From the NCBI GenBank assembly GCA_905182985.1, contig CAJJDN010000228.1:35549-56565 (forward strand): a stretch of DNA of 21,017 nt, given 5' to 3'. The stretch's first letter is position 1, and each line of letters opens with the position of its first letter. The stretch is from Paramecium sonneborni (lineage: Eukaryota; Ciliophora; Oligohymenophorea; Peniculida; Parameciidae). Shown here one piece after another: positions 1 through 9,337 of this stretch. The notes under the pieces are model-generated. The model was given only the letters and a program-made list of their open reading frames with translations, searched no databases and was not told the origin of the DNA. The translations under genes and the position numbers were made by a program.

Positions 1-757
1 TAATTAGATATAATAATTGAAATCAATGGGGGATGGAATATAAGTTGGAAATGAGTATTCCTAATAGAGTTTTTGCTAAAGTTAGAAAATGAAATTACTA
101 AATAATTATGATATTATTTATATATTTGAACAAAAAAATAGAAAACTTGATTGATATGGATATAAACTTATTTAATTCTTTGTCTATTTAGTATTTTATA
201 TTATCTAATATATAATATTTAAATCTAAAGACTTTTAAGTAATTATAAATTCTTTGATTATTTATATAAAATAATTTCAATTGTATTGTATTACTCCATT
301 ATTTAGATGACTTCAAATTGGATATTTGTCATTCATAGTCATAACTGTAAAATTTAAAATTGAATAATAAATAAAATCTTAATAATTTAATACTTAATCT
401 ACAATCATTTTCCCTTAATTAATATTCTAAAATTTAATGATATAAAGATTAGAAATGGTAATAAACAATAGAAACTAGTTCTACTTTTGATAAGTTTTAT
501 ATGATCATTAAAATTAATATTATTTATTTTTTAGATTTTATTTACTTTTCATTAAAGTTCAATGTGTTATTTTATCTTCCATAAATTATCTTTATTTTCT
601 ATCAGTAATATCTATTTCATACTCTTTATAGGTAATTTATAATTAAGTAATATCTTTTAATGGAACATTTAAAGTTATTAGCATGAATTTTTAGTGGATG
701 AAAGAGACTATACTTTAATTTTATCAAATGTTTAATATAATTATAAGATAACAATGA
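1..757. other. AT-rich stretch without a supported gene
   Basis: No convincing gene is seen. The best open frame under the ciliate code is 26-154 (+), ATG to TGA, 42 codons, which is within chance length when TGA is the only stop. An ATG at 683 lies in the frame of the WD40 fragment that follows, but a TGA at 755-757 closes it, and I found no GT...AG interval that removes this stop and keeps frame. The missing 5' part of the 758-1513 gene may have decayed in here or may never have been present. Confidence 0.5.
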
Positions 758-1513
758 TGTATAGAATTAATAAAATTAGTTTATATTCTTAAATTAAATG
801 GAAATTTGTAAAATGATAGAAAATTAATAGATGCATATAAATCATTTATTTTATGTTTGCATTTAAATTAAAATGAAGATGAATTAATATCTGGAAGTGG
901 AGATTTTACTATTAAGATATGGAAAGTGGAATGCAAATCATATAAAATTTAGTTCTTATATTCCCTTAACAAACATGAAGGCTATGTTGATAAAGTAAAC
1001 CTAAATTCAAAAGAAACTTAAATGGTATCTTGTGGATGGGATTAAAAAATTATTTTATGGAAAAAGGATGGAAATAATAAGTGGTAATTTAAATATATTG
1101 TTAAATAATCAAATCAAGACTTTGGATTGAGAATCTGTTTTTTATCAGATACTATTGTTTGGTGTTAATATAAATAACTATTTTTACATGTTTTCAAATT
1201 GTAAAATGGAACATTTTAAGAAAGGTCAGATCTGAAAGTTTAATTAAAAGAAATTATTACTGAAAATAACTATATAGGCTTCAATCTATTTTAGTTAAAA
1301 TATTTAGAATAATAAAAAGTCTTAATATTTAAGTCTTATAGATATATATACTTTATGAAAGTAAGTTTAAATTCAAATTTAATGTTTGTTTGTGATCCTA
1401 TTGATTGTTAATCAATTGAATGTTATAGTAATATAACTAATAATGGAAGATATTTTGTAATTTGGAATAAAAAGACATTTTAATTTTAAATTCATGAAAT
1501 TTATTATAAATGA
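758..1513 (+). CDS. WD40-repeat protein, C-terminal part (5' end not found)
   Basis: Read with TAA/TAG as Gln this frame is open for 251 codons and ends at TGA 1511-1513. Two WD40 blades are clear: ISGSGDFTIKIW, with the Trp at about residue 55 from 758, and VSCGWDQKIILW, with the Trp at about residue 101. After them comes a beta-rich tail without classical WD dipeptides (LRICFLSD, then NNGRYFVIWNKKTFQ near the end). This layout, a few WD blades followed by a diverged terminal region, resembles the large WD40 families of Paramecium. Likely role: a protein-interaction scaffold; the partner is unknown. The frame upstream is closed by TGA at 755-757 and no ATG lies in frame before 1022, so the gene is either a 5'-truncated pseudogene, has an unrecognised upstream exon, or contains a sequence error. 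The WD40 call is firm, gene integrity is not. Confidence 0.7.
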
Positions 1514-1799
1514 ATAAAATAATTATTATTAAAAATTTAAACTAAACAAAATATTAAGTACTAATAATTTATATAATTGATTTTATTTCTTAAATCTTTT
1601 TTAAGTGCACTATCGAAACAAAATTATGATACAAAATTGATTTTAATAAGATAACATTATATTATTAAAATAAAATTATTTAAAAAATACATTAAGGATA
1701 ATATGGTATTATTTCATGAATTTAAAAAGCAAATTTTAGAATAAATTAAATTATGATTTCTTTGGATATTTGTTAAAAATTAAAATTGAGTTTTATATC

Positions 1800-2320
1800 A
1801 TGTCTAGAAGATCAATATAAATATATTATAATCTTCTATTATATTCATAAAAACAGAGCATATATAGATTTTATTAAGCAAGTAAGATTAGTAAAAGGGG
1901 AAGGCAAAAGGACTATTAAAATGATATCATAGTGTTTTATTACTATGGTTAAAATGATTTATTTTAAACACCCAAATATAATACCAAGATTAAGATTGGA
2001 TTTAAACTAGTAAGCTTTATCAGAATAAGTCTTAATAGAGCATTAATTTGATTTTTTTAGAAGATACTTTAAGGCGATTGTCATAGAAGAATTAATTTAA
2101 TCAGAATTTAGGAAATAGAAAATTTATTTATTAAGAAGTATTAGTTTAATAAAACAGATTAAAATTTAGAATTTAGTTCCTATTTATCATATATTATTTA
2201 TATATGTCAAATTTATATATTTTTGTATATTTTGCATTACTAAAACAATTTTCACTGTAAAATATAGAAGTAGAATAAGACTTAATGGATTCAATTTTGA
2301 CATAGGGAAGGACACGTTGA
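1800..2320 (+). CDS. Candidate small protein with one 29-nt intron, unknown function
   Basis: Weak gene candidate. Exon 1 runs 1800-2009 from an ATG; a 29-nt interval 2010-2038 begins GTAAG and ends AATAG; exon 2 runs 2039-2320 and ends at TGA. Removing the interval joins two open frames and avoids the TGA at 2049-2051 that would close exon 1, as expected for a Paramecium-type intron. The product would be 163 aa: a basic N-terminal half (ISKRGRQKDYQND near residue 30) and a hydrophobic stretch near residues 115-135 that could be a membrane segment. No family is recognised. In DNA this AT-rich a TGA-free frame of 60-90 codons can occur by chance, so the main support is the well-formed intron. 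It lies between two WD40-type genes and shares no visible feature with them. Confidence 0.35.
2010..2038 (+). other. Putative 29-nt spliceosomal intron
   Basis: Starts GTAAGC and ends TTAATAG. The length is typical of Paramecium introns and is not a multiple of three; retention would bring in a TGA at 2049-2051. It depends on the low-confidence gene 1800-2320. Confidence 0.4.
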
Positions 2321-2824
2321 AGTTCTGGGACAATGCTTGACATACTGATATAGGATTATTATAATCATTTTTTGGATTATAATTTAAGATTGAAATTTTC
2401 CTAATGTCTTTAATAATTTTAACAAAAAAAGATATAAAAATTGAATAATGTTAACAAGGTTGAATAATTTTGAAACTAAAATACTAAGGATATCTAATTG
2501 ATCAACCATAAGTATAATTAGAAAATATGAAATAAACACCTTCTCTAATATGCATAACAGGCAATTATATAGCTTATGATATAATATAAGATTAAATGAA
2601 AATACATATGAATTGATATCTTGCATCTAAATTTACTTTAAAATAAAAAAAATAATTATACTCTTTTCTTTAACATAAAATTTATAATTTTAGATTACTT
2701 ATTAATACATTTTTCTATTTTTAACTTTTCGAACATCTTAAATATTGTTCTTTATAATACTACAAACTATTTAGAAAAATAGGTCTTAAATGTATTATAA
2801 ATGAAATTATTTAATACGTAATAT
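2321..2824. other. Intergenic region between convergent genes
   Basis: About 500 bp of AT-rich DNA downstream of the candidate gene on the left and of the WD40-like gene on the right. One 46-codon frame (2333-2473, +, ATG to TGA) is present but is no longer than chance. The minus-strand standard-code frame across 2384-2626 translates to a hydrophobic, low-complexity product and looks non-coding. No hairpin terminator or RNA gene is seen. Confidence 0.4.
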
Positions 2825-4291
2825 TCATTCTTAAAGCTACCTTATTGTAATTTATTTTTATTCTTAGTTTTATGTTACTAAATATATTCCATTTTAACTG
2901 ATCATTCCACATTTATTGCTATCTTCAACACAATATTCAATTTTCAAATCTTCATTATCACAAATTCTAATTATATGCAGTACCGAGTTAATAGAAATTA
3001 ATAAGAACTTTTTTATTTTATTAAATTGTAAAATTCTGATACCATCAGATAAATCCATTCCAAAATTTAAATTTACTTTTTTTATTTTTTCAAACATTTA
3101 ATTGTTATTGTTTTATTTATAGATACACAAATGAGAGTGTTCAGAAGAAATAAATTAATTATCCTTTATAAATTTGGCATAAGGATTGCTTTCTGAAGTT
3201 TAAATTACCTGTATATTATCCAATCTTACTACTTGATTTTATTTCTAAATGATCTAGATACTTTATTTATTGCTCAAAATAATTAAATTCTCTGATTCAT
3301 TCATGTCAGTATTAAAAATATAGGACTTCATCTAAAGTCTTTCAAAACTTAGAAGTTTCCACTCTTAATAAGAATGATTTTTATATATTAAAATCATTAC
3401 ATTGCTAGAGCAGTTTGAGGAAAGGAACAAAATTATAGTTCCATCGTTGGTCATTATTAATGACCTTTAGTAGTGAATTCCAAATAAAAGAATAACGAGG
3501 GAAACTGGAGGTCGAATTGTCTATTAACATTTCCAACAATCTTAAACTTTTGAAAAAATTTAACCTTCTCTATCATATAAACTGAAAACGATAAATTTAT
3601 TTGTTTGATTAATGAAAGTTAACTATTCAACATCATCATCCATATTTATTTTTTATATTTCTTAAAAAGATTACGGTTTAAATTCATAAATTTTGATGAA
3701 GCTTTTAAATGCACAAATAATTACTGAGAAATCGTAATTTACATTTATCGCATTACATATTTCCTTTTCATTAATATTACAATCCTACAACTGATAAAAT
3801 TAGAAAACATTCATCTACTTTATAATTTAATGAATTACATCTTTTAGTTATAAGTCTACAATACATTCTTTGAGTGTTTGAGATAATAGTTAAACATTTT
3901 CATTTAATATCATATTTAACCTATTTTAATATTCTTTAATCCTAATCAAATTGTTCAAAGCAATTTTGATATTATTTCCCTTTAAACATTTTAACTTATC
4001 TAACTTCCATTCAAATGCAATTGAAAGATGTTTTTTTAATTATTTTAATTAATAACAAAGATCTTCAAACTTTTTATCTAAATCTTTTATAATCTATTAA
4101 AATAATTTATTGATGTCATTTAAATAATTAGGTAATTAGTCTATTTTAAACAGATATTTAGAATCATGATTATGCTGTTTATCATTCTTAATACATTGAT
4201 TAAAACAATAACATCTGTTATCCTTGCAATTTTCATCAACACAAAAAAAATCTACATTATCATGGCCAGGAAGGCATGGAATCTAAAACAT
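2825..4291 (-). CDS. Cys/His-rich N-terminal domain plus WD40-like protein
   Basis: Uninterrupted under the ciliate code for 488 codons, ATG at 4289-4291 to TGA at 2825-2827; with only TGA as stop, chance frames here average roughly 60 codons. Residues 1-45 hold a Cys/His cluster (C6, H10, C17, C22, C27, C29, C33, then H40 and H42) that resembles a B-box-like zinc-binding module. Residues about 50-175 are Lys/Leu/Gln-rich and helical, possibly coiled coil. From about residue 184 to the end the chain is beta-rich and resembles WD40 blades without strong WD dipeptides (IICAFKSFIKIYEF, LIMTNDGTIILF, DGIRILQFNKIKKFLL), ending in NGIYLVTQNQEQKQITIRQ. Zinc finger, helix and WD-like end recur in a large Paramecium gene family; this placement is from memory. 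Likely role: cytoplasmic scaffold, substrate unknown. The 5' part is repeated at 4763-5520 because of the assembly overlap. Confidence 0.9.
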
Positions 4292-4702
4292 TAAATTGTA
4301 TATTAATGAATATTTTATTGAATTTATTGTTTATATATATTTTATTATTTTAATTCTGATAGAATTAACAAATACAATTATTTTTAATATTATTTGATAA
4401 ATTAGAATGAAATAATAACAACACAAAAAATAAATAAATGATAGAGTCAAATCATTTTTTCAAAATTTACATTAAGTGATTTATTCAGTTAAATTCGTTT
4501 GATTGGATTTTCTTGCCTGTATATAACCAATAGTAAATAAATAATTTAGATTGTTTTATTAAATTTAGTTAAGTTTCATTGTTTTTGGGACTTGCCTTTT
4601 GAAATATAATATTTATTATTCTTCTCCTGTTTTTAATTTGTTATTTTTAAACATTATTCAATTTGATTAAACTAATTTATTATTATTATTATAAACCCTT
4701 AT
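4292..4702. other. Intergenic spacer between two minus-strand genes (copy 1)
   Basis: AT-rich spacer of about 410 bp between the stop of the Ser/Gln-rich gene and the start of the WD40-like gene; its second copy is 5521-5931. It contains an (ATT)n run near 4678-4690 and one short minus-strand ORF (4460-4654), listed separately. No promoter element could be singled out in such AT-rich DNA. Confidence 0.5.
4460..4654 (-). CDS. Candidate 64-aa small ORF (also at 5689-5883)
   Basis: ATG (4652-4654) to TGA (4460-4462) under the ciliate code, 64 codons of mixed hydrophilic composition (start MFKNNKLKTGEEQQ). An in-frame TGA lies two codons upstream of the ATG, so the start is well defined. No family is recognised. 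It lies between two minus-strand genes and would be transcribed with them. The length is close to chance expectation, so this is only a candidate. The identical copy at 5689-5883 comes from the block duplication. Confidence 0.25.
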
Positions 4703-4761
4703 TCAGGGAACAGCATACATATATTAAATCAGTTAATTATTCTCTAATTTTTGACCTTATG

Positions 4762-4762
4762 N
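4762..4762. other. Single-base gap (n) at an unmerged contig junction
   Basis: One n separates the end of the first copy (4761) from the start of the second (4763). The sequence after the second copy (5991 onward) continues the first copy logically: the Ser/Gln-rich gene is complete only through the second copy, and the WD40-like gene only through the first. Confidence 0.9.
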
Positions 4763-5520
4763 TTCCAACAATCTTAAACTTTTGAAAAAATTTAACCTTC
4801 TCTATCATAACTGAAAACGATAAATTTATTTGTTTGATTAATGAAAGTTAACTATTCAACATCATCATCCATATTTATTTTTTATATTTCTTAAAAAGAT
4901 TACGGTTTAAATTCATAAATTTTGATGAAGCTTTTAAATGCACAAATAATTACTGAGAAATCGTAATTTACATTTATCGCATTACATATTTCCTTTTCAT
5001 TAATATTACAATCCTACAACTGATAAAATTAGAAAACATTCATCTACTTTATAATTTAATGAATTACATCTTTTAGTTATAAGTCTACAATACATTCTTT
5101 GAGTGTTTGAGATAATAGTTAAACATTTTCATTTAATATCATATTTAACCTATTTTAATATTCTTTAATCCTAATCAAATTGTTCAAAGCAATTTTGATA
5201 TTATTTCCCTTTAAACATTTTAACTTATCTAACTTCCATTCAAATGCAATTGAAAGATGTTTTTTTAATTATTTTAATTAATAACAAAGATCTTCAAACT
5301 TTTTATCTAAATCTTTTATAATCTATTAAAATAATTTATTGATGTCATTTAAATAATTAGGTAATTAGTCTATTTTAAACAGATATTTAGAATCATGATT
5401 ATGCTGTTTATCATTCTTAATACATTGATTAAAACAATAACATCTGTTATCCTTGCAATTTTCATCAACACAAAAAAAATCTACATTATCATGGCCAGGA
5501 AGGCATGGAATCTAAAACAT
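4763..5520 (-). pseudogene. Assembly-duplicated 5' fragment of the Cys/His-rich WD40-like gene
   Basis: Repeats the start of the gene at 2825-4291: ATG at 5518-5520, the Cys/His cluster, the helical stretch and the first WD40-like strands, then stops at the n (4762) with no 3' half. It lacks one Leu codon that copy 1 has (IVFSLYDREGQ in copy 1, IVFSYDREGQ here). An in-frame codon difference suggests a second allele rather than a random read error. It should not be counted as a separate gene unless read depth shows a real tandem copy. Confidence 0.75.
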
Positions 5521-5990
5521 TAAATTGTATATTAATGAATATTTTATTGAATTTATTGTTTATATATATTTTATTATTTTAATTCTGATAGAATTAACAA
5601 ATACAATTATTTTTAATATTATTTGATAAATTAGAATGAAATAATAACAACACAAAAAATAAATAAATGATAGAGTCAAATCATTTTTTCAAAATTTACA
5701 TTAAGTGATTTATTCAGTTAAATTCGTTTGATTGGATTTTCTTGCCTGTATATAACCAATAGTAAATAAATAATTTAGATTGTTTTATTAAATTTAGTTA
5801 AGTTTCATTGTTTTTGGGACTTGCCTTTTGAAATATAATATTTATTATTCTTCTCCTGTTTTTAATTTGTTATTTTTAAACATTATTCAATTTGATTAAA
5901 CTAATTTATTATTATTATTATAAACCCTTATTCAGGGAACAGCATACATATATTAAATCAGTTAATTATTCTCTAATTTTTGACCTTATG
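4763..5990. repeat. Second copy of the 1.23 kb duplicated block (contig start)
   Basis: Matches 3531-4761, offset 1232 before and 1229 after a 3-nt deletion relative to copy 1. The block begins abruptly inside the WD40-like coding sequence right after the n. It ends at 5990 only because the first contig stops there; its right edge is not a biological boundary. Confidence 0.9.
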
Positions 5991-6782
5991 GAAATTTTTC
6001 AATATTTTCTAAATTTGGTAGCTGTTCAGATTATTTTTTCATTTTTTCCTAATTTATAGGTTCCATTAAACTTGGTTGACTTAATTGATTTTATGTTTTC
6101 ATTGTTTAAATTCTATTATATTTTTATGTATTTTCATTGATGTTTGAACTTATTGTTGATTAGCACTTAAGTATTGGCTTACTAATATCAGAATCAAATA
6201 TAGATTTCGTATAGCTTGGTTATTAAATTTCTTATTTTTTATCAATTTTATCAGAATCAAATATATTTTTCATAATAAAGGTTATTGACTATCTTTTGTT
6301 TTTTCATTCAATGTTTTTGAGTTTAATTCAATATTTATAGTATTTTGATTATTGAGTTTTTAAATCTCATCTGTTGGTTTAATAATTGAAAAAATATCAA
6401 AAGTTGTTGATTGATTAGTTAAATTGTAATTTCTTGATATTTAAGAGCTTTATAAACTAGCAGTAGTTGATTATTAAAAAAATTTTTTACATTAGTTCAT
6501 GTTTGATCTTCTGAAGATTGTTTGACCGTTAATTGAGTAATTATTAGTGGATTAATATAATTCATCCAATATTGATGATAATTTTATCACTATGTCATCC
6601 ATGATATTTTGGTGGTAATTTAAAATTTGAAAATTGTTTTTTTTCAACAATGTGTATTTGGTATTTAACTATTTAATAATCCATTGAGATAAATTTATAG
6701 TATATGTTACTTTATTAGTATAATGTTTAAATTATTGTTATGCGCATCTGCAATTTGAAATTTGAAATTTTGAATTGTTCAT
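5932..6782 (-). CDS. Ser/Gln/Asn-rich protein of unknown function, one frame shift
   Basis: ATG at 6780-6782, TGA at 5932-5934. The frame is open from the start to about 6280 and, one frame over, from about 6280 to the stop; one missing base in the short run at 6277-6281 would make it continuous, about 283 aa. The join is supported by an internal repeat, KNIFDSD just after the break and KSIFDSD 19 residues later, both preceded by a Gln-Gln-Pro stretch. The N-terminal third looks folded (ILNYHQNIMDDIVIKLSSIL near residue 55); the middle is low complexity (FFQQSTTASLQSSQ near residue 105); the C-terminal part is polar and Asn/Gln-rich. No known domain is recognised, and there is no signal peptide. 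Open frame also extends upstream of the chosen ATG (another ATG near 6880), but that extension is hydrophobic and looks non-coding. Same strand as its neighbours, about 410 bp upstream of the WD40-like gene. Confidence 0.65.
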
Positions 6783-7303
6783 TATATAAAACTTAATATA
6801 AACTAATTTAACAATTAAGGTGTTATAATTTGCAAATATTATAATTATATATAAAGTGATTGTTTTTCTCAAATAGAAAACCATTTATAAAAAGGGAAAT
6901 ATTTCCAATTCTTATATTAATTACTACATGAGTGGAAGAAATATATAAATAATTTTTACTCTAGCTATTAATTAATTAGCAATTGTAAAATAAAAGGAAC
7001 TGAGATAAAAAGAAAAGGTTGTTTATCTAATTTATAAATAATCATTGTTAATTTTTATTACAAAATAAAAGAAATTTATATTTTTTATATAAAATGAAAA
7101 AATTTGAATATATATTAAGGTTTATTAAGGCTCTTATAAAAATTGACTATTATTTAATAGAACTTTAAAATTGCTTGTAATCCTAGTGAATTTCTATAAA
7201 TTAAACATGAAATATAATAAGAAACATATATAACTATTTTTAATTAACTACATCAATTATTCATTTTAGAATCCAATGTTTTTCTAATCACAGTCTCTTA
7301 TTG
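6783..7303. other. Intergenic region of about 520 bp
   Basis: Lies between the start of the Ser/Gln-rich gene and the stop of the kinase-like gene, both on the minus strand. One short plus-strand frame (7094-7189, 31 codons, ATG to TGA) has a plausible composition but is too short to call. Otherwise AT-rich with no recognised element. Confidence 0.45.
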
Positions 7304-9336
7304 TCATTAGCTCTAAATATCCATAATTAATTTAAATATTGCAAATAAGTCTCTCACATCTTTTAATTCTTTAAATCTTGACAAACAATAAAGCAACCTT
7401 GATACATAAATATAAATAATATACTGCAAATATTCTAAATAGTAACTGCATTTATTGGTGTATGGAAATAAAAATTAGGTTGCTAATAAACTATTTAATT
7501 AGGTAAAATAAATATTGAAATCAGCCACAGTTTCTTTCAAAGGAAAACTTGTTGATAAATTATAATTGTTTATTTGATCCTTAAGTAATTATTTTACTTA
7601 ATCCAACTTTTTTATGGCAGTTTCAATATCCATTAAAGTATAAATTTATTTCTGAAAAGGTAATGACTTATTTTTCATTGCTTTACTATGTTCATAAAAA
7701 CAAGATGAAAGATATTAATGAGCTAATACTTCAAATATTAAATTCAATATCATTTGTACAATAATATAATTGTTACTTTATTTTAATCATATCAGCATGT
7801 ATTTATTTTTATTGATTCCTAAAATGAAATAACAATATACAAATGCTTATCTAGAGAATCTAAAACATTATTCATAAATGCTGCAATTCTAAAAAGTTGA
7901 TCTGATACTTCCGGAGTTTATTGGATGCTAAGATTAGGTGGAAGTGGTTATTGAATTTTTGGTTCAATTTTTGGTTCAATTTTTTATTGATTTACATTTT
8001 ATTCGTCTATGGATTAACTTGTGGTCTAATGAATTAGATTGGAGTGCTTAGTCTTTCACTTAATAAATGATGAGAAAATAAACTATTCCAACTGATTCTT
8101 TAACTTTCATGATATTTCAACATATTTTCAATCAAATTTGCAATGTCTTCATACATCTAAAGAATAAAATTGAATTTACCCCAGGTATAGATCGATTAAT
8201 TTTAACTGGATTAAATTCTAATTGTCTTAATTGTTAGATTAGTTAGTAATAATTATTAACTTTGTATGGTAAACATCCAAAAATAAGTTCATAGCATACA
8301 ATTCCAAGCTTGTCATATAATTTCATTCATTACAGAAAAAATGTCTGCAGAATTTGTAAATTTTTATTTTTCATCTAATAATTAAGGTGATGCATATTTT
8401 GTATTAATTAATTAGTATTCTAGTTTCATGTTTCTGAATTAATATGTAATCTAGCTAATGTGTTTAAGGAATCTAATTGATAAATTGATACTTATCTAAT
8501 ATAATTTTGATCACTAATTTGTGTTATATTTATAATAATAATAATAAAATGATCGAGTGACTTAATAATATATTCCTGAATAATTAATATCCTCTCAAGA
8601 TCAACCATAAATAAGTAATAATGACAATATCTGACTTAAAGTGATATTAGAGTTAAATACAAGAATCAGAACTTTGCTTAGAAATATGAAAGCTAGATCC
8701 CTTAATTTTAAATCATACTCCAATATCTTCCATCTAGATTTTGCCTAAAATTACTTACCTATTACCAGATTGAATCAAATTGTAAATTGGATACTCTTTC
8801 TCTCTTAGACTTAGATTATAATTGTATTATAGATAGAGCAAAGGCTAGGATATATAATAAAAATAGCTTGTATAAATAGAATGTATTTGTAATTTTATCA
8901 AATTATGTGTGGTGTAGAGATAAACAGAAAAATTACATTAAAAAAGATAATGTTATTATTCCATCTATTCTAATATATTTGTTTTTCTGCTGAATCCTTG
9001 TTGTTTCAAATTTTCTTTTTAGATTAATAATTTGAATGAATTCTTGACCAGATAATTATTATTCATAATGCGAAATGTAGGAATAAAGTTTTTCATTCTT
9101 TAACAAATCACCCAACCTTTATCCATGGTTCACCAATTAATTTAATTTTTTAATTTTTCCATTATTTATACTTTATTCTCATTTTTTTATTTGCTTATTA
9201 TTATATTGGTACTTATGAAGAGTAACATTCACACTTAAAGAATTGTAAGTTAATTTGAGAATTTCAAACAAAGATTAAACTTTATGGTGTAAATGAATAG
9301 TATCTGATCATCTTTACAATCATCATTAAACTGTAT
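7304..9336 (-). CDS. Protein kinase-like gene, 3' portion (C-lobe and C-terminal region)
   Basis: The kinase C-lobe is clear. KYASPQLL (APE-like) and NSADIFS are joined across a 25-nt intron (8309-8333) to LGIVCYELIFGCLPY (subdomain IX); then comes a 23-nt intron (8157-8179), then LIENMLKYHESQRISW (subdomain XI). After a KIEP repeat and a one-base frame break in the T run 7980-7985, a C-terminal region follows (VSDQLFRIAAFMNNVLDSL), a 22-nt intron (7819-7840), a possible 31-nt intron (7729-7759), and a helical end that stops at TGA 7304-7306. The N-lobe and catalytic loop could not be assigned: candidates are YDLKLRD near 8700-8720 and ISDQN near 8500-8520 as a DFG equivalent, in different frames and both degenerate. 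Either this is a pseudokinase, a decaying gene, or the sequence has indels. The true 5' part is at 9338-10519; 8232-9336 is duplicated. Confidence 0.75.
7729..7759 (-). other. Possible 31-nt intron in the kinase-like gene
   Basis: On the minus strand it begins GTACAAATG and ends TTGAAG. Removing it joins the frame ending QQLYY to the frame continuing LAHQYLSS and avoids a TGA. It ends AAG rather than TAG, so a one-base deletion near the same place is an equally good explanation. Confidence 0.35.
7819..7840 (-). other. 22-nt intron in the kinase-like gene
   Basis: On the minus strand it begins GTATATTG and ends CATTTTAG. Removal joins SLDKH to LNQQKQIHADMIK in one frame; retention leads to a TGA a few codons later. 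Length and ends fit Paramecium introns. Confidence 0.6.
7954..7980. repeat. Short tandem repeat, 12-nt unit
   Basis: The unit aatttttggttc occurs twice in full and then partly. On the minus strand it encodes repeated Lys-Ile-Glu-Pro in the linker after the kinase domain. The T run that follows (7980-7985) is where the frame shifts by one. Confidence 0.7.
8157..8179 (-). other. 23-nt intron inside the kinase C-lobe
   Basis: On the minus strand it begins GTAAATTC and ends TTCTTTAG. Removal joins INRSIPG to MYEDIANLIENML, which matches the usual spacing of a kinase C-lobe; retention leads to TGA within 20 codons. Confidence 0.75.
8309..8333 (-). other. 25-nt intron in the kinase domain (copy at 9415-9439)
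   Basis: On the minus strand it begins GTAATGAATG and ends ATGACAAG. Its removal makes the conserved kinase junction ADIFS-LGIVCYEL exact and removes a TGA. The length equals the most common Paramecium intron size. The AAG 3' end is unusual for that genus but is fixed here by the protein alignment. Confidence 0.7.
8734..8758 (-). other. Possible 25-nt intron (copy at 9840-9864)
   Basis: On the minus strand it begins GTAAGTAA and ends AATCTAG, with good consensus ends. It would join YNLIQSGNR to WKILEYDLKLRD. The surrounding frame of the kinase-like gene is uncertain, so splicing here is not proven by protein similarity. Confidence 0.5.
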
Positions 9337-9337
9337 N
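9337..9337. other. Single-base gap (n) at a second unmerged contig junction
   Basis: One n separates two copies of the same 1.1 kb. The kinase-like gene is contiguous only if the copies are merged: start at 10519, through 9338, then on from 8231 to 7304. Confidence 0.9.

Larger units (their letters stand above)
3531..4761. repeat. First copy of a 1.23 kb duplicated block (contig end)
   Basis: This block recurs at 4763-5990 directly after the single n at 4762. By eye the copies match throughout except for one 3-nt indel near 3575-3580. It carries the 5' part of the WD40-like gene (to 4291), the spacer, and the last 59 nt (4703-4761) of the Ser/Gln-rich gene. It is best read as the end of one contig. 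Confidence 0.9.
8232..9336. repeat. First copy of a 1.1 kb duplicated block (contig end)
   Basis: Recurs at 9338-10442 with a constant offset of 1106, directly after the single n at 9337. No difference between the copies was noticed by eye. It covers the middle of the kinase-like gene. Confidence 0.9.

Noticed and set aside
2318..2600. TGA read as an amino acid, extending the 1800-2320 frame
   Set aside because: Several further in-frame TGA codons follow, and the confident genes here end cleanly at TGA, so TGA acts as stop.
2384..2626. Minus-strand 80-codon standard-code ORF
   Set aside because: The product is almost entirely hydrophobic low-complexity sequence; under the ciliate code its stop is not a stop, and it has no family features. 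Treated as chance.
2894..3097. Minus-strand 67-codon ORF as a separate gene
   Set aside because: It is in frame with, and an internal piece of, the 2825-4291 gene; its apparent start and stop come only from applying the standard code.
2916..3101. Plus-strand 61-codon ORF
   Set aside because: It lies antisense within the coding sequence of the 488-codon minus-strand gene and is a shadow of it.
3531..5990. Genuine tandem gene duplication
   Set aside because: The copies abut a lone n and each lacks what the other supplies; unmerged contig ends explain this more simply. Left open pending read depth.
8528..8549. (TAA)n run as a functional repeat
   Set aside because: A short trinucleotide run common in AT-rich DNA; it also lies in the poorly resolved kinase region.
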